Source: Candidatus Omnitrophota bacterium
Lineage (GTDB): Bacteria; Omnitrophota; Koll11; Gygaellales; Profunditerraquicolaceae
DNA length: 13,827 nucleotides
Direction: 5' to 3'
Assembly: GCA_026387515.1 (NCBI GenBank)
Contig: JAPLLP010000127.1
Coordinates: forward strand, 1 to 13,827
Each line of letters starts with the position of its first letter. Position 1 is the first letter of the stretch. The translations under genes were made by a program, and so were the position numbers. The notes beneath the pieces are model-generated. The model was given only the letters and a program-made list of their open reading frames with translations. It searched no databases and had not been told where the DNA came from. Below are positions 1 to 7,552 of the stretch, piece after piece.

Positions 1-167
1 TTATTACCGTCAACGAGTTCCCATAACTTGCCCGCCGTGCTATTAAGCGTATATATACAATCTATATCTCCTGAATCATTTAATAAAGGCATTAAAATCA
101 CCTCGTCATCAATAGTACGGCTAACAAAATTCTTATTTTTTCTAAAGACATCTATATCTTTAATCAT
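1..167 (-). CDS. PqqD-like RiPP recognition protein, partial (3' end cut by window edge)
   Basis: The first 55 codons of a gene that runs off the left edge. I translated it by hand from ATG at 167. Residues 16-27 contain SRTIDDEVILMP and residues 39-54 contain YTLNSTAGKLWELVDG. This is the standard PqqD pattern: an 'idDEvvLm' strand followed by 'LN-x-T-A-x-x-lWeL-x-dG' leading into the winged-helix part. PqqD-family proteins act as RiPP recognition elements: they bind a precursor leader as an added beta-strand and hand it to a radical SAM partner. The start is fixed by a strong Shine-Dalgarno AAGGAG (173-178) five bases upstream. It lies directly downstream of the precursor gene but beyond a terminator, so its expression probably depends on read-through. 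The missing part could hold only the rest of a PqqD of about 90 residues, or a fusion; the window cannot show which. Confidence 0.85.
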   Translation of the reverse strand, partial: MIKDIDVFRKNKNFVSRTIDDEVILMPLLNDSGDIDCIYTLNSTAGKLWELVDGN

Positions 168-172
168 CTTGA

Positions 173-178
173 CTCCTT
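173..178 (-). promoter_or_regulatory. Shine-Dalgarno site of the PqqD-like gene
   Basis: AAGGAG on the minus strand, five bases before the ATG at 167. It is among the best ribosome binding sites in the window and fixes the start of the PqqD-like gene. The space between it and the upstream terminator is too short for an obvious separate promoter. Confidence 0.8.
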
Positions 179-196
179 GTTTCTATTGTTCTCTTT

Positions 197-227
197 AAAA
201 AAATTAATGCCGCTTGAAAAAGCGGCA
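197..227 (-). terminator. Rho-independent terminator after the precursor gene
   Basis: On the minus strand an 8-bp perfect stem (TGCCGCTT paired with AAGCGGCA) closes a 4-base loop, TTTC. It is followed by TTAATTTTTTT. The T-tract lies on the downstream side only for minus-strand transcription; the plus-strand side is followed by a mixed AT stretch. It sits 35 bases after the precursor stop and 30 bases before the PqqD start. This suggests that most transcripts end after the precursor and a minority read through into PqqD, a common way to raise substrate over enzyme in peptide clusters. The two A residues near the start of the T-tract may make it leaky. Confidence 0.8.
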
Positions 228-262
228 AATTTAATACACAATAAACCAATCACCCCCATCTA

Positions 263-475
263 CTAAGAATTACAAAGTCCCTTCCCACCGCCGTCACAAC
301 CACCAGGTGGAGCCCAAGAATGGCATTGATAATTATAAACACTATAAGTTGCTCCCTTACTCGTATTATCACAACAAGACAAGACTGCCTGCTCTGGATT
401 AAGCTTTACGCGCGTGACCACAGGTTTACGCCAAGTCTCTTTTTTCTTCTTTTGTTCTTTTTTTTCGTAATGCAT
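263..475 (-). CDS. Cys-rich RiPP precursor peptide (70 residues)
   Basis: Likely substrate of the neighbouring modification enzymes. Residues 1-13 are highly charged (Lys/Glu/Gln). Residues 14-35 look like a leader: TWRKPVVTRVKL, an alternating hydrophobic stretch suited to strand pairing with PqqD, then NPEQAVLSCC. The tail from residue 36 is rich in Gly, Ser, Asn and aromatics with Cys at 51, 60 and 68 (plus Cys34 and Cys35), and ends GGCDGGGKGLCNS. The 'KP...L-x-PEQAVLxxC' arrangement resembles short precursor-like proteins I recall beside PqqD and radical SAM genes, but I cannot name a family. The start ATG at 475 has GAGG (482-485) six bases upstream. The gene has its own promoter and terminator and sits between a radical SAM/SPASM-like gene and the PqqD-like gene. 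There is no signal peptide and no double-Gly leader end in the usual place. The cleavage site and the modification are unknown. I am confident it is a precursor, less so about where the core begins. Confidence 0.8.
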   Translation of the reverse strand: MHYEKKEQKKKKETWRKPVVTRVKLNPEQAVLSCCDNTSKGATYSVYNYQCHSWAPPGGCDGGGKGLCNS

Positions 476-492
476 AGCTTACCTCGTATTTT

Positions 493-521
493 ATTTTACT
501 AACAAACGACTATTTTGTCAA
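493..521 (-). promoter_or_regulatory. Sigma-70-type promoter of the precursor gene
   Basis: Minus strand: TTGACA (521-516), a 17-base spacer, then TAAAAT (498-493). The -35 is a full consensus match, the spacing is optimal and the -10 differs from TATAAT at one position. It lies in the 67-base gap between the radical SAM gene stop (543) and the precursor ATG (475). Initiation about seven bases past the -10 would fall near 486, giving an untranslated leader of only about 11 bases with the GAGG Shine-Dalgarno (482-485) almost at the 5' end. It is the clearest promoter in the window. Confidence 0.75.
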
Positions 522-542
522 GTTTATTTAAAACCTTTTATC

Positions 543-1496
543 TTAAACTTTAAATGACTTAAGCACGTGCCCTAAACAACCACCGGAACATTGGGCAAAC
601 TTTAGCTGCTTGCACCTGAAACAGCTATTTGTAGCTCCTATCCTCATAAAAGCCTTGAATTTAGCCTGATAAAAACTATATACCGCCTCCATGTCCTCAA
701 AATCGCTAAGCTTCTTGTTCCACTTCATTGATGTTGCAAAACACCGCCATAAATTTAGATCCGGACCAACATCAATTACGGGATTGCATGAAAAATTCAG
801 TGATGCGCCCATTCGAAAGAGGCTACCGAGTTGCGCATCGCTAAAAGAACACATCATAAATCCGCAATCAAAATCCAGGGCAATACCTGATGACCAATAT
901 CTCTTGGCAAAATCCACTAATCTGCCAGCTATATATGGATAGTCTTTGATCTGGAGATATTTATTACTGCAGCCGAATAATGGCATTGATAATCCAACTC
1001 TTATTCGTTTAATAAACTTATACTTTTGTATCAGCCTAGTTAAAAAATCCATTTCAAAATCTAATTTATAAATATTGAAGCCTAGATATACGTGCTTCTT
1101 ATTCAATAATTCCATATTTCTCGTAAGGATTAACCACTCTCTTTTCTGGTAGCTTTCCGGAGAATTAATATTAAGCACTATGGAACATTTGGCCTCTTCA
1201 ATCTTACTTAGGAACAAAACATTATCTGATTTAATTATCCCGTTGGAAAATATCCTTATGCGCAACCCTTTCCCCAAGATCATGCGTACTGCTTCTTTAA
1301 ATTCGGGATGCAGGGTCGGCTCTCCTCCTATAATTCCTACTTCGTTTTGTCTTGAGCAGATCAAGAAATCAATAATTTTTTTTAAGTCGTTCAATTTAAT
1401 ATAGCTCGATGCCGGCTTATTTCCCAGGACCAACTTTCCCCTGGCAAAACAATATGGGCAGTTTCTATTACAGAAATTAGTGAATAGTATATTCAT
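543..1496 (-). CDS. Radical SAM/SPASM-like peptide-modifying enzyme
   Basis: A 317-residue radical SAM protein and the likely modifying enzyme for the adjacent precursor. The [4Fe-4S] binding motif CNRNCPYC (C9, C13, C16) lies at the very N-terminus, followed by IIGGEPTLHP (55-64), the SAM-contacting GGEP motif. The C-terminal third has a Cys pattern like SPASM/twitch auxiliary cluster domains: Cys237, Cys252, then CFRC (292-295) and CSGGC (303-307), with extra Cys211 and Cys216. Such enzymes install thioether, C-C or epimerised residues on ribosomal peptides, but I cannot assign the reaction. It begins 30 bases after the previous radical SAM gene with a weak AAGAAA site upstream, and is followed by the precursor promoter. 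There is no N-terminal RRE domain, which fits a need for the separate PqqD protein two genes downstream. Radical SAM assignment is firm; peptide substrate is inferred from position. Confidence 0.88.
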   Translation of the reverse strand: MNILFTNFCNRNCPYCFARGKLVLGNKPASSYIKLNDLKKIIDFLICSRQNEVGIIGGEPTLHPEFKEAVRMILGKGLRIRIFSNGIIKSDNVLFLSKIEEAKCSIVLNINSPESYQKREWLILTRNMELLNKKHVYLGFNIYKLDFEMDFLTRLIQKYKFIKRIRVGLSMPLFGCSNKYLQIKDYPYIAGRLVDFAKRYWSSGIALDFDCGFMMCSFSDAQLGSLFRMGASLNFSCNPVIDVGPDLNLWRCFATSMKWNKKLSDFEDMEAVYSFYQAKFKAFMRIGATNSCFRCKQLKFAQCSGGCLGHVLKSFKV

Positions 1497-1526
1497 AGCG
1501 AGTTTCTTGCTGATTTAAGTACTTTT

Positions 1527-3023
1527 TTATAGCACCTTTATTTTATATAACCTCTTTACTTTATATAGTATCCTCCGAGGATATAATATTATTTTTTTTA
1601 TAATATAAAAAAAATAAAACAAAAATGGGCTATAGTTGAATACCCTTATTTTTTCAATCGCGGTAACCACAATTTTATGATATTTAGTGGTCAATAAGAA
1701 TAAACGGCTATAATAAATAAAAAGGCTTTCTGGCGCTAATTTCATCTGCCTGCTTTCGATATATTTTTTAGCCAACTCGTGTATCTTTGTACCTTTAAGG
1801 ATAAATAATTTATTCACGTTCATTTCAAATGGCCTAGGTAGGTTTTTGAGAACGCTTAAGGTATCTTGCAAGTCTTTCTCGTCTTCCGCAGGATTAAACG
1901 TGATGATATCAACGTAGAATTTTATCCCCATCGAATGCAACATATTGGCTGTTTTTATATATAATTCTCTATCAAACACCCTATTAAATACTTCTCTCTG
2001 AATCCTTTCGCTACCGGATTGTAATGCTAGACACGCGTACACTAGCCCCAGGTCTTTCATTATTTTCAACCGCCTTTCAATATCTTTAGTAGGATAGATA
2101 TTGCATACAAATTCGCAGTTGATCTCACGGGCATACATACTTTTAAATTCCATTAACCAACTATAGTCATAAGAAAAAACTTCGTCGCCGAAAGCAACAA
2201 ATCTGAAATCAATGCTCTTTTTCGCTTCTCTTAACTCCGCTACCACGTGCGCCGGGGAACGCCTTCTCAGAAAAACCTCTTTATCATATAATTTTCTATA
2301 GAAACTTTCGCAGCAATATGAACAGCTATAAGGGCAACCACGCGAACTCATCACAAAATATGGGGTATCTACTGAAAGTCTAAAAGGATCGTAACTTTTA
2401 ACTAATGAATTTTCTTCTAGCAGAAATTTATTATTCGGGTCTATGTCTTTAAAAGGGAGAATATCCAGATTGGTTATCAGCGGATTTAACGGGTTGCGCA
2501 CCAGTCTATTATCCGCCAGGTAGGCTAAATTATTAATTGAGCTTACATCATTATTTTTTTCAAGTGCCGATGCGATGTCAACAATGACGCTTTCTCCTTC
2601 GCCGATACAGACAAAATCACAATAAACTAAACAGTCTTCTGGGCTTATTGTTGGATCCGGTCCTCCCCAAATAATCGGTATGCTGAAATTTTTCTTACAC
2701 AGCATTGTGATTTCTGCGGCTCTTCTCCTTACAGGAGTTGTAACTGAGATTCCGATTAAAAGAGGCTGGATATTACTGATTAAAGCTAGGAGGTTCTCTT
2801 TTTCGGTAGCGGTTATTTCTGTATCTGTAGCATTTCTAACTTTCTCTCCCCTGTCATTTATACTCACCCAGTCATCTTTTTCAATCTTCTTTTTGCTACG
2901 AAGAGTGAACTGTTTAATAAACGCGATGCATGGCTGATGTCCTTTAGCTTTAAGCGAAGCAGATAAAGACCTTAATCCCTCTGCAAAACAATCATTTATG
3001 GCAATAAGTAATATTTTTGCCAT
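1527..3023 (-). CDS. B12-binding-type radical SAM protein
   Basis: A 498-residue protein. Residues 1-150 form a Rossmann-like B12-binding-type domain (MAKILLIAIND start; IIWGGPDPTISPED at 117-130; CIGEGE at 139-144). The radical SAM core begins at SRGCPYSCSYC with C230, C234 and C237. LALQSGSERI (332-341) matches the usual 'GxESGS' strand of the family with Gln in place of Glu. The N-terminal domain lacks a clear DxHxxG cobalamin-ligand motif, so it may bind B12 base-off without a His ligand or not at all. The C-terminal 70 residues are basic and aromatic (around residues 462-482), perhaps a membrane-surface anchor. Family members methylate unactivated carbons, form C-C bonds or rearrange rings on peptides, lipids or antibiotics; the reaction here is unknown. 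The start is fixed by GGAGG (3029-3033) five bases before ATG. It lies 19 bases after the previous gene. Confidence 0.85.
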   Translation of the reverse strand: MAKILLIAINDCFAEGLRSLSASLKAKGHQPCIAFIKQFTLRSKKKIEKDDWVSINDRGEKVRNATDTEITATEKENLLALISNIQPLLIGISVTTPVRRRAAEITMLCKKNFSIPIIWGGPDPTISPEDCLVYCDFVCIGEGESVIVDIASALEKNNDVSSINNLAYLADNRLVRNPLNPLITNLDILPFKDIDPNNKFLLEENSLVKSYDPFRLSVDTPYFVMSSRGCPYSCSYCCESFYRKLYDKEVFLRRRSPAHVVAELREAKKSIDFRFVAFGDEVFSYDYSWLMEFKSMYAREINCEFVCNIYPTKDIERRLKIMKDLGLVYACLALQSGSERIQREVFNRVFDRELYIKTANMLHSMGIKFYVDIITFNPAEDEKDLQDTLSVLKNLPRPFEMNVNKLFILKGTKIHELAKKYIESRQMKLAPESLFIYYSRLFLLTTKYHKIVVTAIEKIRVFNYSPFLFYFFYIIKKIILYPRRILYKVKRLYKIKVL

Positions 3024-3028
3024 TAATA

Positions 3029-3033
3029 CCTCC
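3029..3033 (-). promoter_or_regulatory. Shine-Dalgarno site of the 498-residue radical SAM gene
   Basis: GGAGG on the minus strand, five bases before the ATG at 3023. Upstream genes in the block often rely on 4-base overlaps and weak sites; this one has a full site of its own. Confidence 0.7.
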
Positions 3034-3042
3034 GTTACATAA

Positions 3043-4497
3043 CTAAATAATTATGTCTTTTTTGTGTTTAGCGTATACCTGGTTTACAAAACAATTGGCT
3101 AATAATTCCTTCCCTGTTTCTTTATCGAATTTTGTTGTTCTTCTATAACTACTCTTCCTATCCAAACCATGTTCATAAACACCATAAGGATGCCCGATGG
3201 CATTCTGATAATTTCGCGTATCAAAAAACCCGGAAAATGGGTAAGCCACTTTAGAATAAAAACTATGCCGGCCAAAGTTTATGAAATCATTAAAGTTCTT
3301 ACGAAAAGAGCACATCTTTAATCTCAAGGGTTGCCTTTGCAACATAGAACCCGGTTCTATTGAAAGCGGCTGATAAAAGATATTTTCAATAGAAGGGTAT
3401 TTTTTGGCTAAATACAGGGAAAAATCTATGTGTCTCCTTACATCCATATTTCTCTCTCCGGGTAAACCAGAGATATTTTCCAATACTATTCTAATATTAC
3501 CTTTACTATTACAGTAAGAAATTATTTCCTCTAGTTCCTTATTCCTAAAAGGTGATTTTAACAGCTTGCGCTTAGATAAAGATATTCTTAGTCTTTCAGA
3601 AAGCGTTGAGGTATCCAGATGAAGATATGAAATGATGAATGTTTTGCTAATTTGGCTAATAATCTCTTCTGAAGGCATACCCCAGTGGTAGAAACGACAG
3701 TTTAGCCTTTGCTTAGGCACCTTTTTGAAAAGCCGTAAATAATAACTGTCGGCGTGCGGCGGGCAGGAAAAATCAAACATTATATATTTTGAATACCGCG
3801 ATAAAGTGGCGATATCGGCTAAAACATCGCGTATCGGCCTGTAGATTAGCCCTCTTCTACCGAATAATTTATTCTGCATCTTTAATGCCCCGCCGCAATA
3901 AAAACAATCCCTCTTACATCCTTTACCGGTCCAGACGAAATTTATATTTCCCAGGATATGTTTTGCGTCCTCCAGGATCATTTCCGGATCAACCAATCTA
4001 TAACCTGAAAGATCTTTTTCGCCCTGCACATAACCCAACTTATATCTTCTTATGTGGCCGCATTGCTTTATCGTACAATTTACTGGGGCTTTGTTCTTCA
4101 AAATGTTTGCCAAAGGAATTTCCCCGTCGCCCCGAATGATTATATCAAATTCACTATTTTGCAAAAGCTCTTTATCAAAATAAGCAGCAGTATGGCCACC
4201 CGCTATTATCTTGACCGACTTATCTATCCTTCTGATTTCTTCTGCCACCAATACAGCGCCATACAAGCTTGTGTACCATTTGCAGCTTGCCACGGCATAT
4301 TTAGGCCTATATTGCTCCATAGCCCTTTTAATAACATCCTTGAAATCCCCTTCAAGATAGAAAACTTTTACCCTGAACCCCTGCCTTACCAGATATGAGG
4401 CCAACCAAAGAAGAGCGCGATTTTCCAATCGAAGGCCGCTATTATTTTCCGGTGGGTTAAAAAACAATATATTATTTGCTGTATTAGTTTTTTTCAC
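3043..4497 (-). CDS. Radical SAM protein with divergent B12-binding-type N-terminus
   Basis: A 484-residue protein. Residues 8-135 resemble the B12-binding fold: ILFFNPPENN near the start, KIIAGGHTAAYFDKELL (96-112) matching the 'ivvGGxHxxxxpee' stretch, and IIIRGDGE (119-126) matching 'ivxGEGE'. The radical SAM motif is GKGCKRDCFYC with C194, C198 and C201. ISGLPGERNMD matches the family's 'xxGLPGET' loop. No DxHxxG ligand motif is visible, so cobalamin use is uncertain. The start is GTG at 4497 within a GTGA overlap with the upstream glycosyltransferase, indicating translational coupling; a GGGGGAG run sits just upstream. The C-terminal 80 residues, rich in Tyr, Phe and Arg, are not recognised. 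Substrate unknown; the neighbours are sugar transferases on one side and another radical SAM gene on the other. Confidence 0.83.
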   Translation of the reverse strand: MKKTNTANNILFFNPPENNSGLRLENRALLWLASYLVRQGFRVKVFYLEGDFKDVIKRAMEQYRPKYAVASCKWYTSLYGAVLVAEEIRRIDKSVKIIAGGHTAAYFDKELLQNSEFDIIIRGDGEIPLANILKNKAPVNCTIKQCGHIRRYKLGYVQGEKDLSGYRLVDPEMILEDAKHILGNINFVWTGKGCKRDCFYCGGALKMQNKLFGRRGLIYRPIRDVLADIATLSRYSKYIMFDFSCPPHADSYYLRLFKKVPKQRLNCRFYHWGMPSEEIISQISKTFIISYLHLDTSTLSERLRISLSKRKLLKSPFRNKELEEIISYCNSKGNIRIVLENISGLPGERNMDVRRHIDFSLYLAKKYPSIENIFYQPLSIEPGSMLQRQPLRLKMCSFRKNFNDFINFGRHSFYSKVAYPFSGFFDTRNYQNAIGHPYGVYEHGLDRKSSYRRTTKFDKETGKELLANCFVNQVYAKHKKDIII

Positions 4498-5855
4498 ACT
4501 CCCCCATATCCTGAAATATACTGGAATAAATCATCTTTGACTCTAGCATACAATGATCTTGAAGCCTTTATTGTCGAGAGGCGGGATCTCCCGGCATATC
4601 GCCCGGGACACTTACGGGAAAATCTTATACCTGTGTATAGATGAGCAAAAGTTATGTATGCTGCAGGATCCAGCCGTAAAAAAAACAATATTTCTTTTCG
4701 AAAACACTTTCCAAAATCAATTAACCGCTTATTCCTAATATACCCCCATCTGGATTTATAAATAATCTTTGACCGTAACCTTTTATCAGTAAGAAGCCTA
4801 ATCAGGCGAGGCATCACTACTCTAAAATCATATTTTTTTGCAGACTCCAAGGCCCTTTTGCGCATCAACAACAAATTTTCTCTATCGCTCAACATGCCTA
4901 CCGCGGTGGCAATAAGTTTATTTTTGTCAATACTTTGCCGGCCAATTGGATCAGACTCTATGGGGAGCAAATAACCATTGCTTGCGTCACGCACAATCTC
5001 CCTGTTGCCGGCCCAATCCGTAGCTATTACTGGCAAACCACAGCCTAATGCCTCAAGGAGCGCTACGCTGAAATTCTCCTCTTTCGCAAAGGTAGGAAAA
5101 ACAAAAAGTTCGCACTCCGCCAATAACCGGTACTTCTCTGCCCCTGTCTTCATACCGCTAAACTCCACCTTACCACGCAAACCAAGCTTCAACACCTTTC
5201 GCTTTAAATGCCTAACATAAGGAGATTGGTAATCATCGGATAGGCCTTCTCCGCTTAAAGGGCCGATAACGCGCAAAGAAAGATCTTCTCTTAGTTCCTT
5301 ACGAATATGCGGCAGGCTTTCTATTATTGCCTCTACCCCTTTTGGAGGGATCAGTCTACCCATAAAACCAATAGACCTTCTTTTTATAACTGGCTTCGGA
5401 TTAACGCACTCTCTGATAAAACGCAAATCTATGCAATTAGGGATAACGTACATCTCTTTACGTCTACTTATTCTAAAAAACTGCTCCCTCCCATATTCCG
5501 AAGGAGAAATAATTACATCCCCCTCCCTCAACAAAACAACCATGGTAGATAACTCTTCTATCCAGGGATATACGGTGTCTAGAACTACTATAAAATTAAT
5601 AGCCAATCCCCTTTCTTCCCGAAGCAGTAATTGTCGCATTTTAAAATCTCTTAAATTCAACAAAAGATAATCCAGTTTTAAAGCAGCAAGCGAAAAGGGA
5701 AGACTTTCCGTAACTGAATTCGCGGATAAAACCTCAACCGTGGCATAAGCAGACAGTTGCCGCAGAAAGTTTTCAGTATTAAGTTTGAAACTGATAAAAA
5801 CATCTTTTAACGGCCTATTCAGAACAACATGGCCAATCCTTAGCTTACTATACAT
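4494..5855 (-). CDS. Family 4 (GT-B fold) glycosyltransferase
   Basis: A soluble sugar-nucleotide-dependent glycosyltransferase of about 453 residues. The N-terminal acceptor half is divergent. SPSEYGREQF (117-126) and IPNCID (138-143) precede the second Rossmann domain, which opens with FMGRLIPPKG (164-173), the typical 'yvGRlxxxKG' entry. The donor-binding motif is present: EENFSVALLEALGCGLPVIA (259-278), with the E-x7-E pair normally near the sugar and diphosphate, followed by TDWAGNREIV. I chose ATG at 5855 over the in-frame TTG at 5864 because GGAAGG (5865-5870) is nine bases from the ATG and touches the TTG. The last 90 residues are basic and unrecognised. The gene overlaps the next radical SAM gene by 4 bases (GTGA) and follows the other family 4 transferase by about 29 bases. 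The acceptor and the sugar transferred cannot be read from the sequence. Confidence 0.85.
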   Translation of the reverse strand: MYSKLRIGHVVLNRPLKDVFISFKLNTENFLRQLSAYATVEVLSANSVTESLPFSLAALKLDYLLLNLRDFKMRQLLLREERGLAINFIVVLDTVYPWIEELSTMVVLLREGDVIISPSEYGREQFFRISRRKEMYVIPNCIDLRFIRECVNPKPVIKRRSIGFMGRLIPPKGVEAIIESLPHIRKELREDLSLRVIGPLSGEGLSDDYQSPYVRHLKRKVLKLGLRGKVEFSGMKTGAEKYRLLAECELFVFPTFAKEENFSVALLEALGCGLPVIATDWAGNREIVRDASNGYLLPIESDPIGRQSIDKNKLIATAVGMLSDRENLLLMRKRALESAKKYDFRVVMPRLIRLLTDKRLRSKIIYKSRWGYIRNKRLIDFGKCFRKEILFFLRLDPAAYITFAHLYTGIRFSRKCPGRYAGRSRLSTIKASRSLYARVKDDLFQYISGYGGV

Positions 5856-5864
5856 GGCTATCAA

Positions 5865-5870
5865 CCTTCC
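5865..5870 (-). promoter_or_regulatory. Shine-Dalgarno site deciding the start of the 453-residue glycosyltransferase
   Basis: GGAAGG on the minus strand, nine bases before ATG 5855 and immediately next to an in-frame TTG at 5864. The spacing fits the ATG and excludes the TTG. Confidence 0.6.
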
Positions 5871-5884
5871 GGTTAAGATCAGGC

Positions 5885-7552
5885 TTAATTTGAAACCGCA
5901 AGAAGATCTTTCTTAAACATCCACAAACAACAATATCTGGTTTGCGCCTTTGAAACTCGAAAGACATTGTACATATAGCTTTCTATAGCCGATAGACTGA
6001 CAGACTTATTTTGAGCCACAAAGGTAATGATTCCGAAAATATTCGTTAAGGAAATTATGCCTCGCAGGATTTCCGGAATAAAGATAGCCCTTTGCTTGCT
6101 ATATAAAAATATTCTCCCATTTTCTCCCAGCGAAAAAAACGTTCCCTTAGAAATCATTCTCGTTGGATAATGAACATAGCTCTGTTCAAAATCAGGGATA
6201 AACGGAGTAGGCGTATTCCTGGGCAACAAATGAAGTTGTGATAACCCATATAACTTCAACCATAGTTGTTCGTAACGCGGGACTACCTTTCTCCAATCAT
6301 ATTCCCTATTGGCAATCTCTTTAGCGCGTTTGCCAAATTTTTTCCGCAAGCCCTTATTTGTAACTAGTAAAAGCAAGTACTCAAACATCTTATTCAAGTC
6401 AATCGCTACTGACTGCGACTGGATTAAATGCTCGTTCTCCCAACGCTGGAGTACCGAGAAGGGGTAAATTGCCTGCCCGAGAATGTCCTTAGCCCAATAG
6501 GTCGGGACACGGAAACCGGTCTGGCCGTGAAGCACCGACTCTTTATATCCGTCCCAGTCCGAAACAACGACAGGCAAACCAGAAGCCATTGCCTCTAAGA
6601 CCGTGATCCCCAATGATTCCTGAACGCTATCCGCCGGTGAAACAAAAATGTCGCTTCCCGCATAAATATGCTTTTTCACCGATGAACAACTTCCTAACAA
6701 AAACTTGACATTTGGCAAGATGCCTAGATCTTTGGCTAAAGAACGTAATTGCTTACCATAACCACCCTGTCCGTCTACGCCAGCCAGCAGAAGAAAAACA
6801 TTTTTATGGGCGGCGAGCAACCTTTTAAAAACCGATAAAAGTCCGGCAAGGTCGGCCTTATCATATTGAGAAAATCTTCCGAAATATGAAATTATTACTT
6901 TGTCAAGCGGCAGAAGAAGTTTTTTGCGCGCCTCAATAGCAGGAATTTCTCCATACTCACCCACATCAATTCCCAATGGCAGATTATCAAGCCGTCCTTG
7001 GTATTTTAAATCTACGCGTATAATATTTCTTAAGTCACCGCTTACCTTCCCGGAAAGGTTGCGTAAAACCCTGCTTAATGTTTTGCGCGTAGATATGATA
7101 GAATCGCAGGGTAAAATAGGCGCGATTAAATTATTTAAGAAGCAGCTGTTCAGGAGATAACCGTAGCTGGTACTCTGGAACGCTAATCCGCATACGGGAA
7201 AATTATTCTTTGCGTAACGCGCTCTCAAATAGGCGAGTTTGGATAGATCGGGAATAGTGGTAAAGAAAACCGTAAAATCATCGTCTTTTAGCGTACTGGG
7301 CAAGGCATTTAATTCGGCAATCTTAATACGCCCAAGCGCAATACCAGCCCGCCCTAGAGAATCTTGCAAGGCATTTACCCCGCTTTTAGCATCAACGAAA
7401 AGTTGATATGTATCGAACGAGCCATACCGCAACAACGCCCGATAAAAACTCTCAATCCCCACCCAGGCGCCATAAATAAATTTATTGCTGCCTGACTGAC
7501 TCTGGGTGTAAGGAAATAGTTGCATGTCTATTGTTGCGAATATTTTTCTCAT
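5885..7552 (-). CDS. Family 4 glycosyltransferase with an extra C-terminal domain
   Basis: A 555-residue protein, longer than the usual 350-450 for family 4. The catalytic part covers about residues 1-435: [14 protein letters not shown] (222-235) opens the second Rossmann domain. [20 protein letters not shown] (305-324) carries the E-x7-E donor motif, and [20 protein letters not shown] (325-344) completes it. QSTSYGYLL (126-134) lies in the acceptor half. Residues about 455-555 form a separate domain not seen in ordinary family members. It has two short beta-like stretches, a helix around [13 protein letters not shown] (492-504), and a helix-rich end ([23 protein letters not shown]). This order is compatible with a winged helix, but I cannot confirm it. 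The ATG at 7552 overlaps the stop of the nucleotidyltransferase-fold gene (ATGA), so the two are translationally coupled. The acceptor is unknown. Confidence 0.85.
   Translation of the reverse strand: MRKIFATIDMQLFPYTQSQSGSNKFIYGAWVGIESFYRALLRYGSFDTYQLFVDAKSGVNALQDSLGRAGIALGRIKIAELNALPSTLKDDDFTVFFTTIPDLSKLAYLRARYAKNNFPVCGLAFQSTSYGYLLNSCFLNNLIAPILPCDSIISTRKTLSRVLRNLSGKVSGDLRNIIRVDLKYQGRLDNLPLGIDVGEYGEIPAIEARKKLLLPLDKVIISYFGRFSQYDKADLAGLLSVFKRLLAAHKNVFLLLAGVDGQGGYGKQLRSLAKDLGILPNVKFLLGSCSSVKKHIYAGSDIFVSPADSVQESLGITVLEAMASGLPVVVSDWDGYKESVLHGQTGFRVPTYWAKDILGQAIYPFSVLQRWENEHLIQSQSVAIDLNKMFEYLLLLVTNKGLRKKFGKRAKEIANREYDWRKVVPRYEQLWLKLYGLSQLHLLPRNTPTPFIPDFEQSYVHYPTRMISKGTFFSLGENGRIFLYSKQRAIFIPEILRGIISLTNIFGIITFVAQNKSVSLSAIESYMYNVFRVSKAQTRYCCLWMFKKDLLAVSN

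Noticed and set aside
436..470. A-rich runs at the start of the precursor as programmed slippage sites
   Set aside because: The downstream frame carries the full leader and Cys tail without a shift, and the other frames give nothing peptide-like. The runs simply encode Lys and Glu codons in AT-rich DNA.
320..502. Plus-strand open frame of 60 codons across the precursor gene
   Set aside because: It is antisense to the precursor, rich in Ile, Leu and Phe from the A-rich minus strand, has no ribosome site and crosses the promoter region.
3789..4398. Two overlapping plus-strand frames of about 115 codons each
   Set aside because: They lie wholly inside the radical SAM gene at 3043-4497, which has intact family motifs in its own frame; the antisense translations show no recognisable pattern.
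5856..5864. TTG at 5864 as the start of the shorter family 4 glycosyltransferase
   Set aside because: The GGAAGG site touches this TTG, leaving no spacer, while ATG 5855 has a nine-base spacer.
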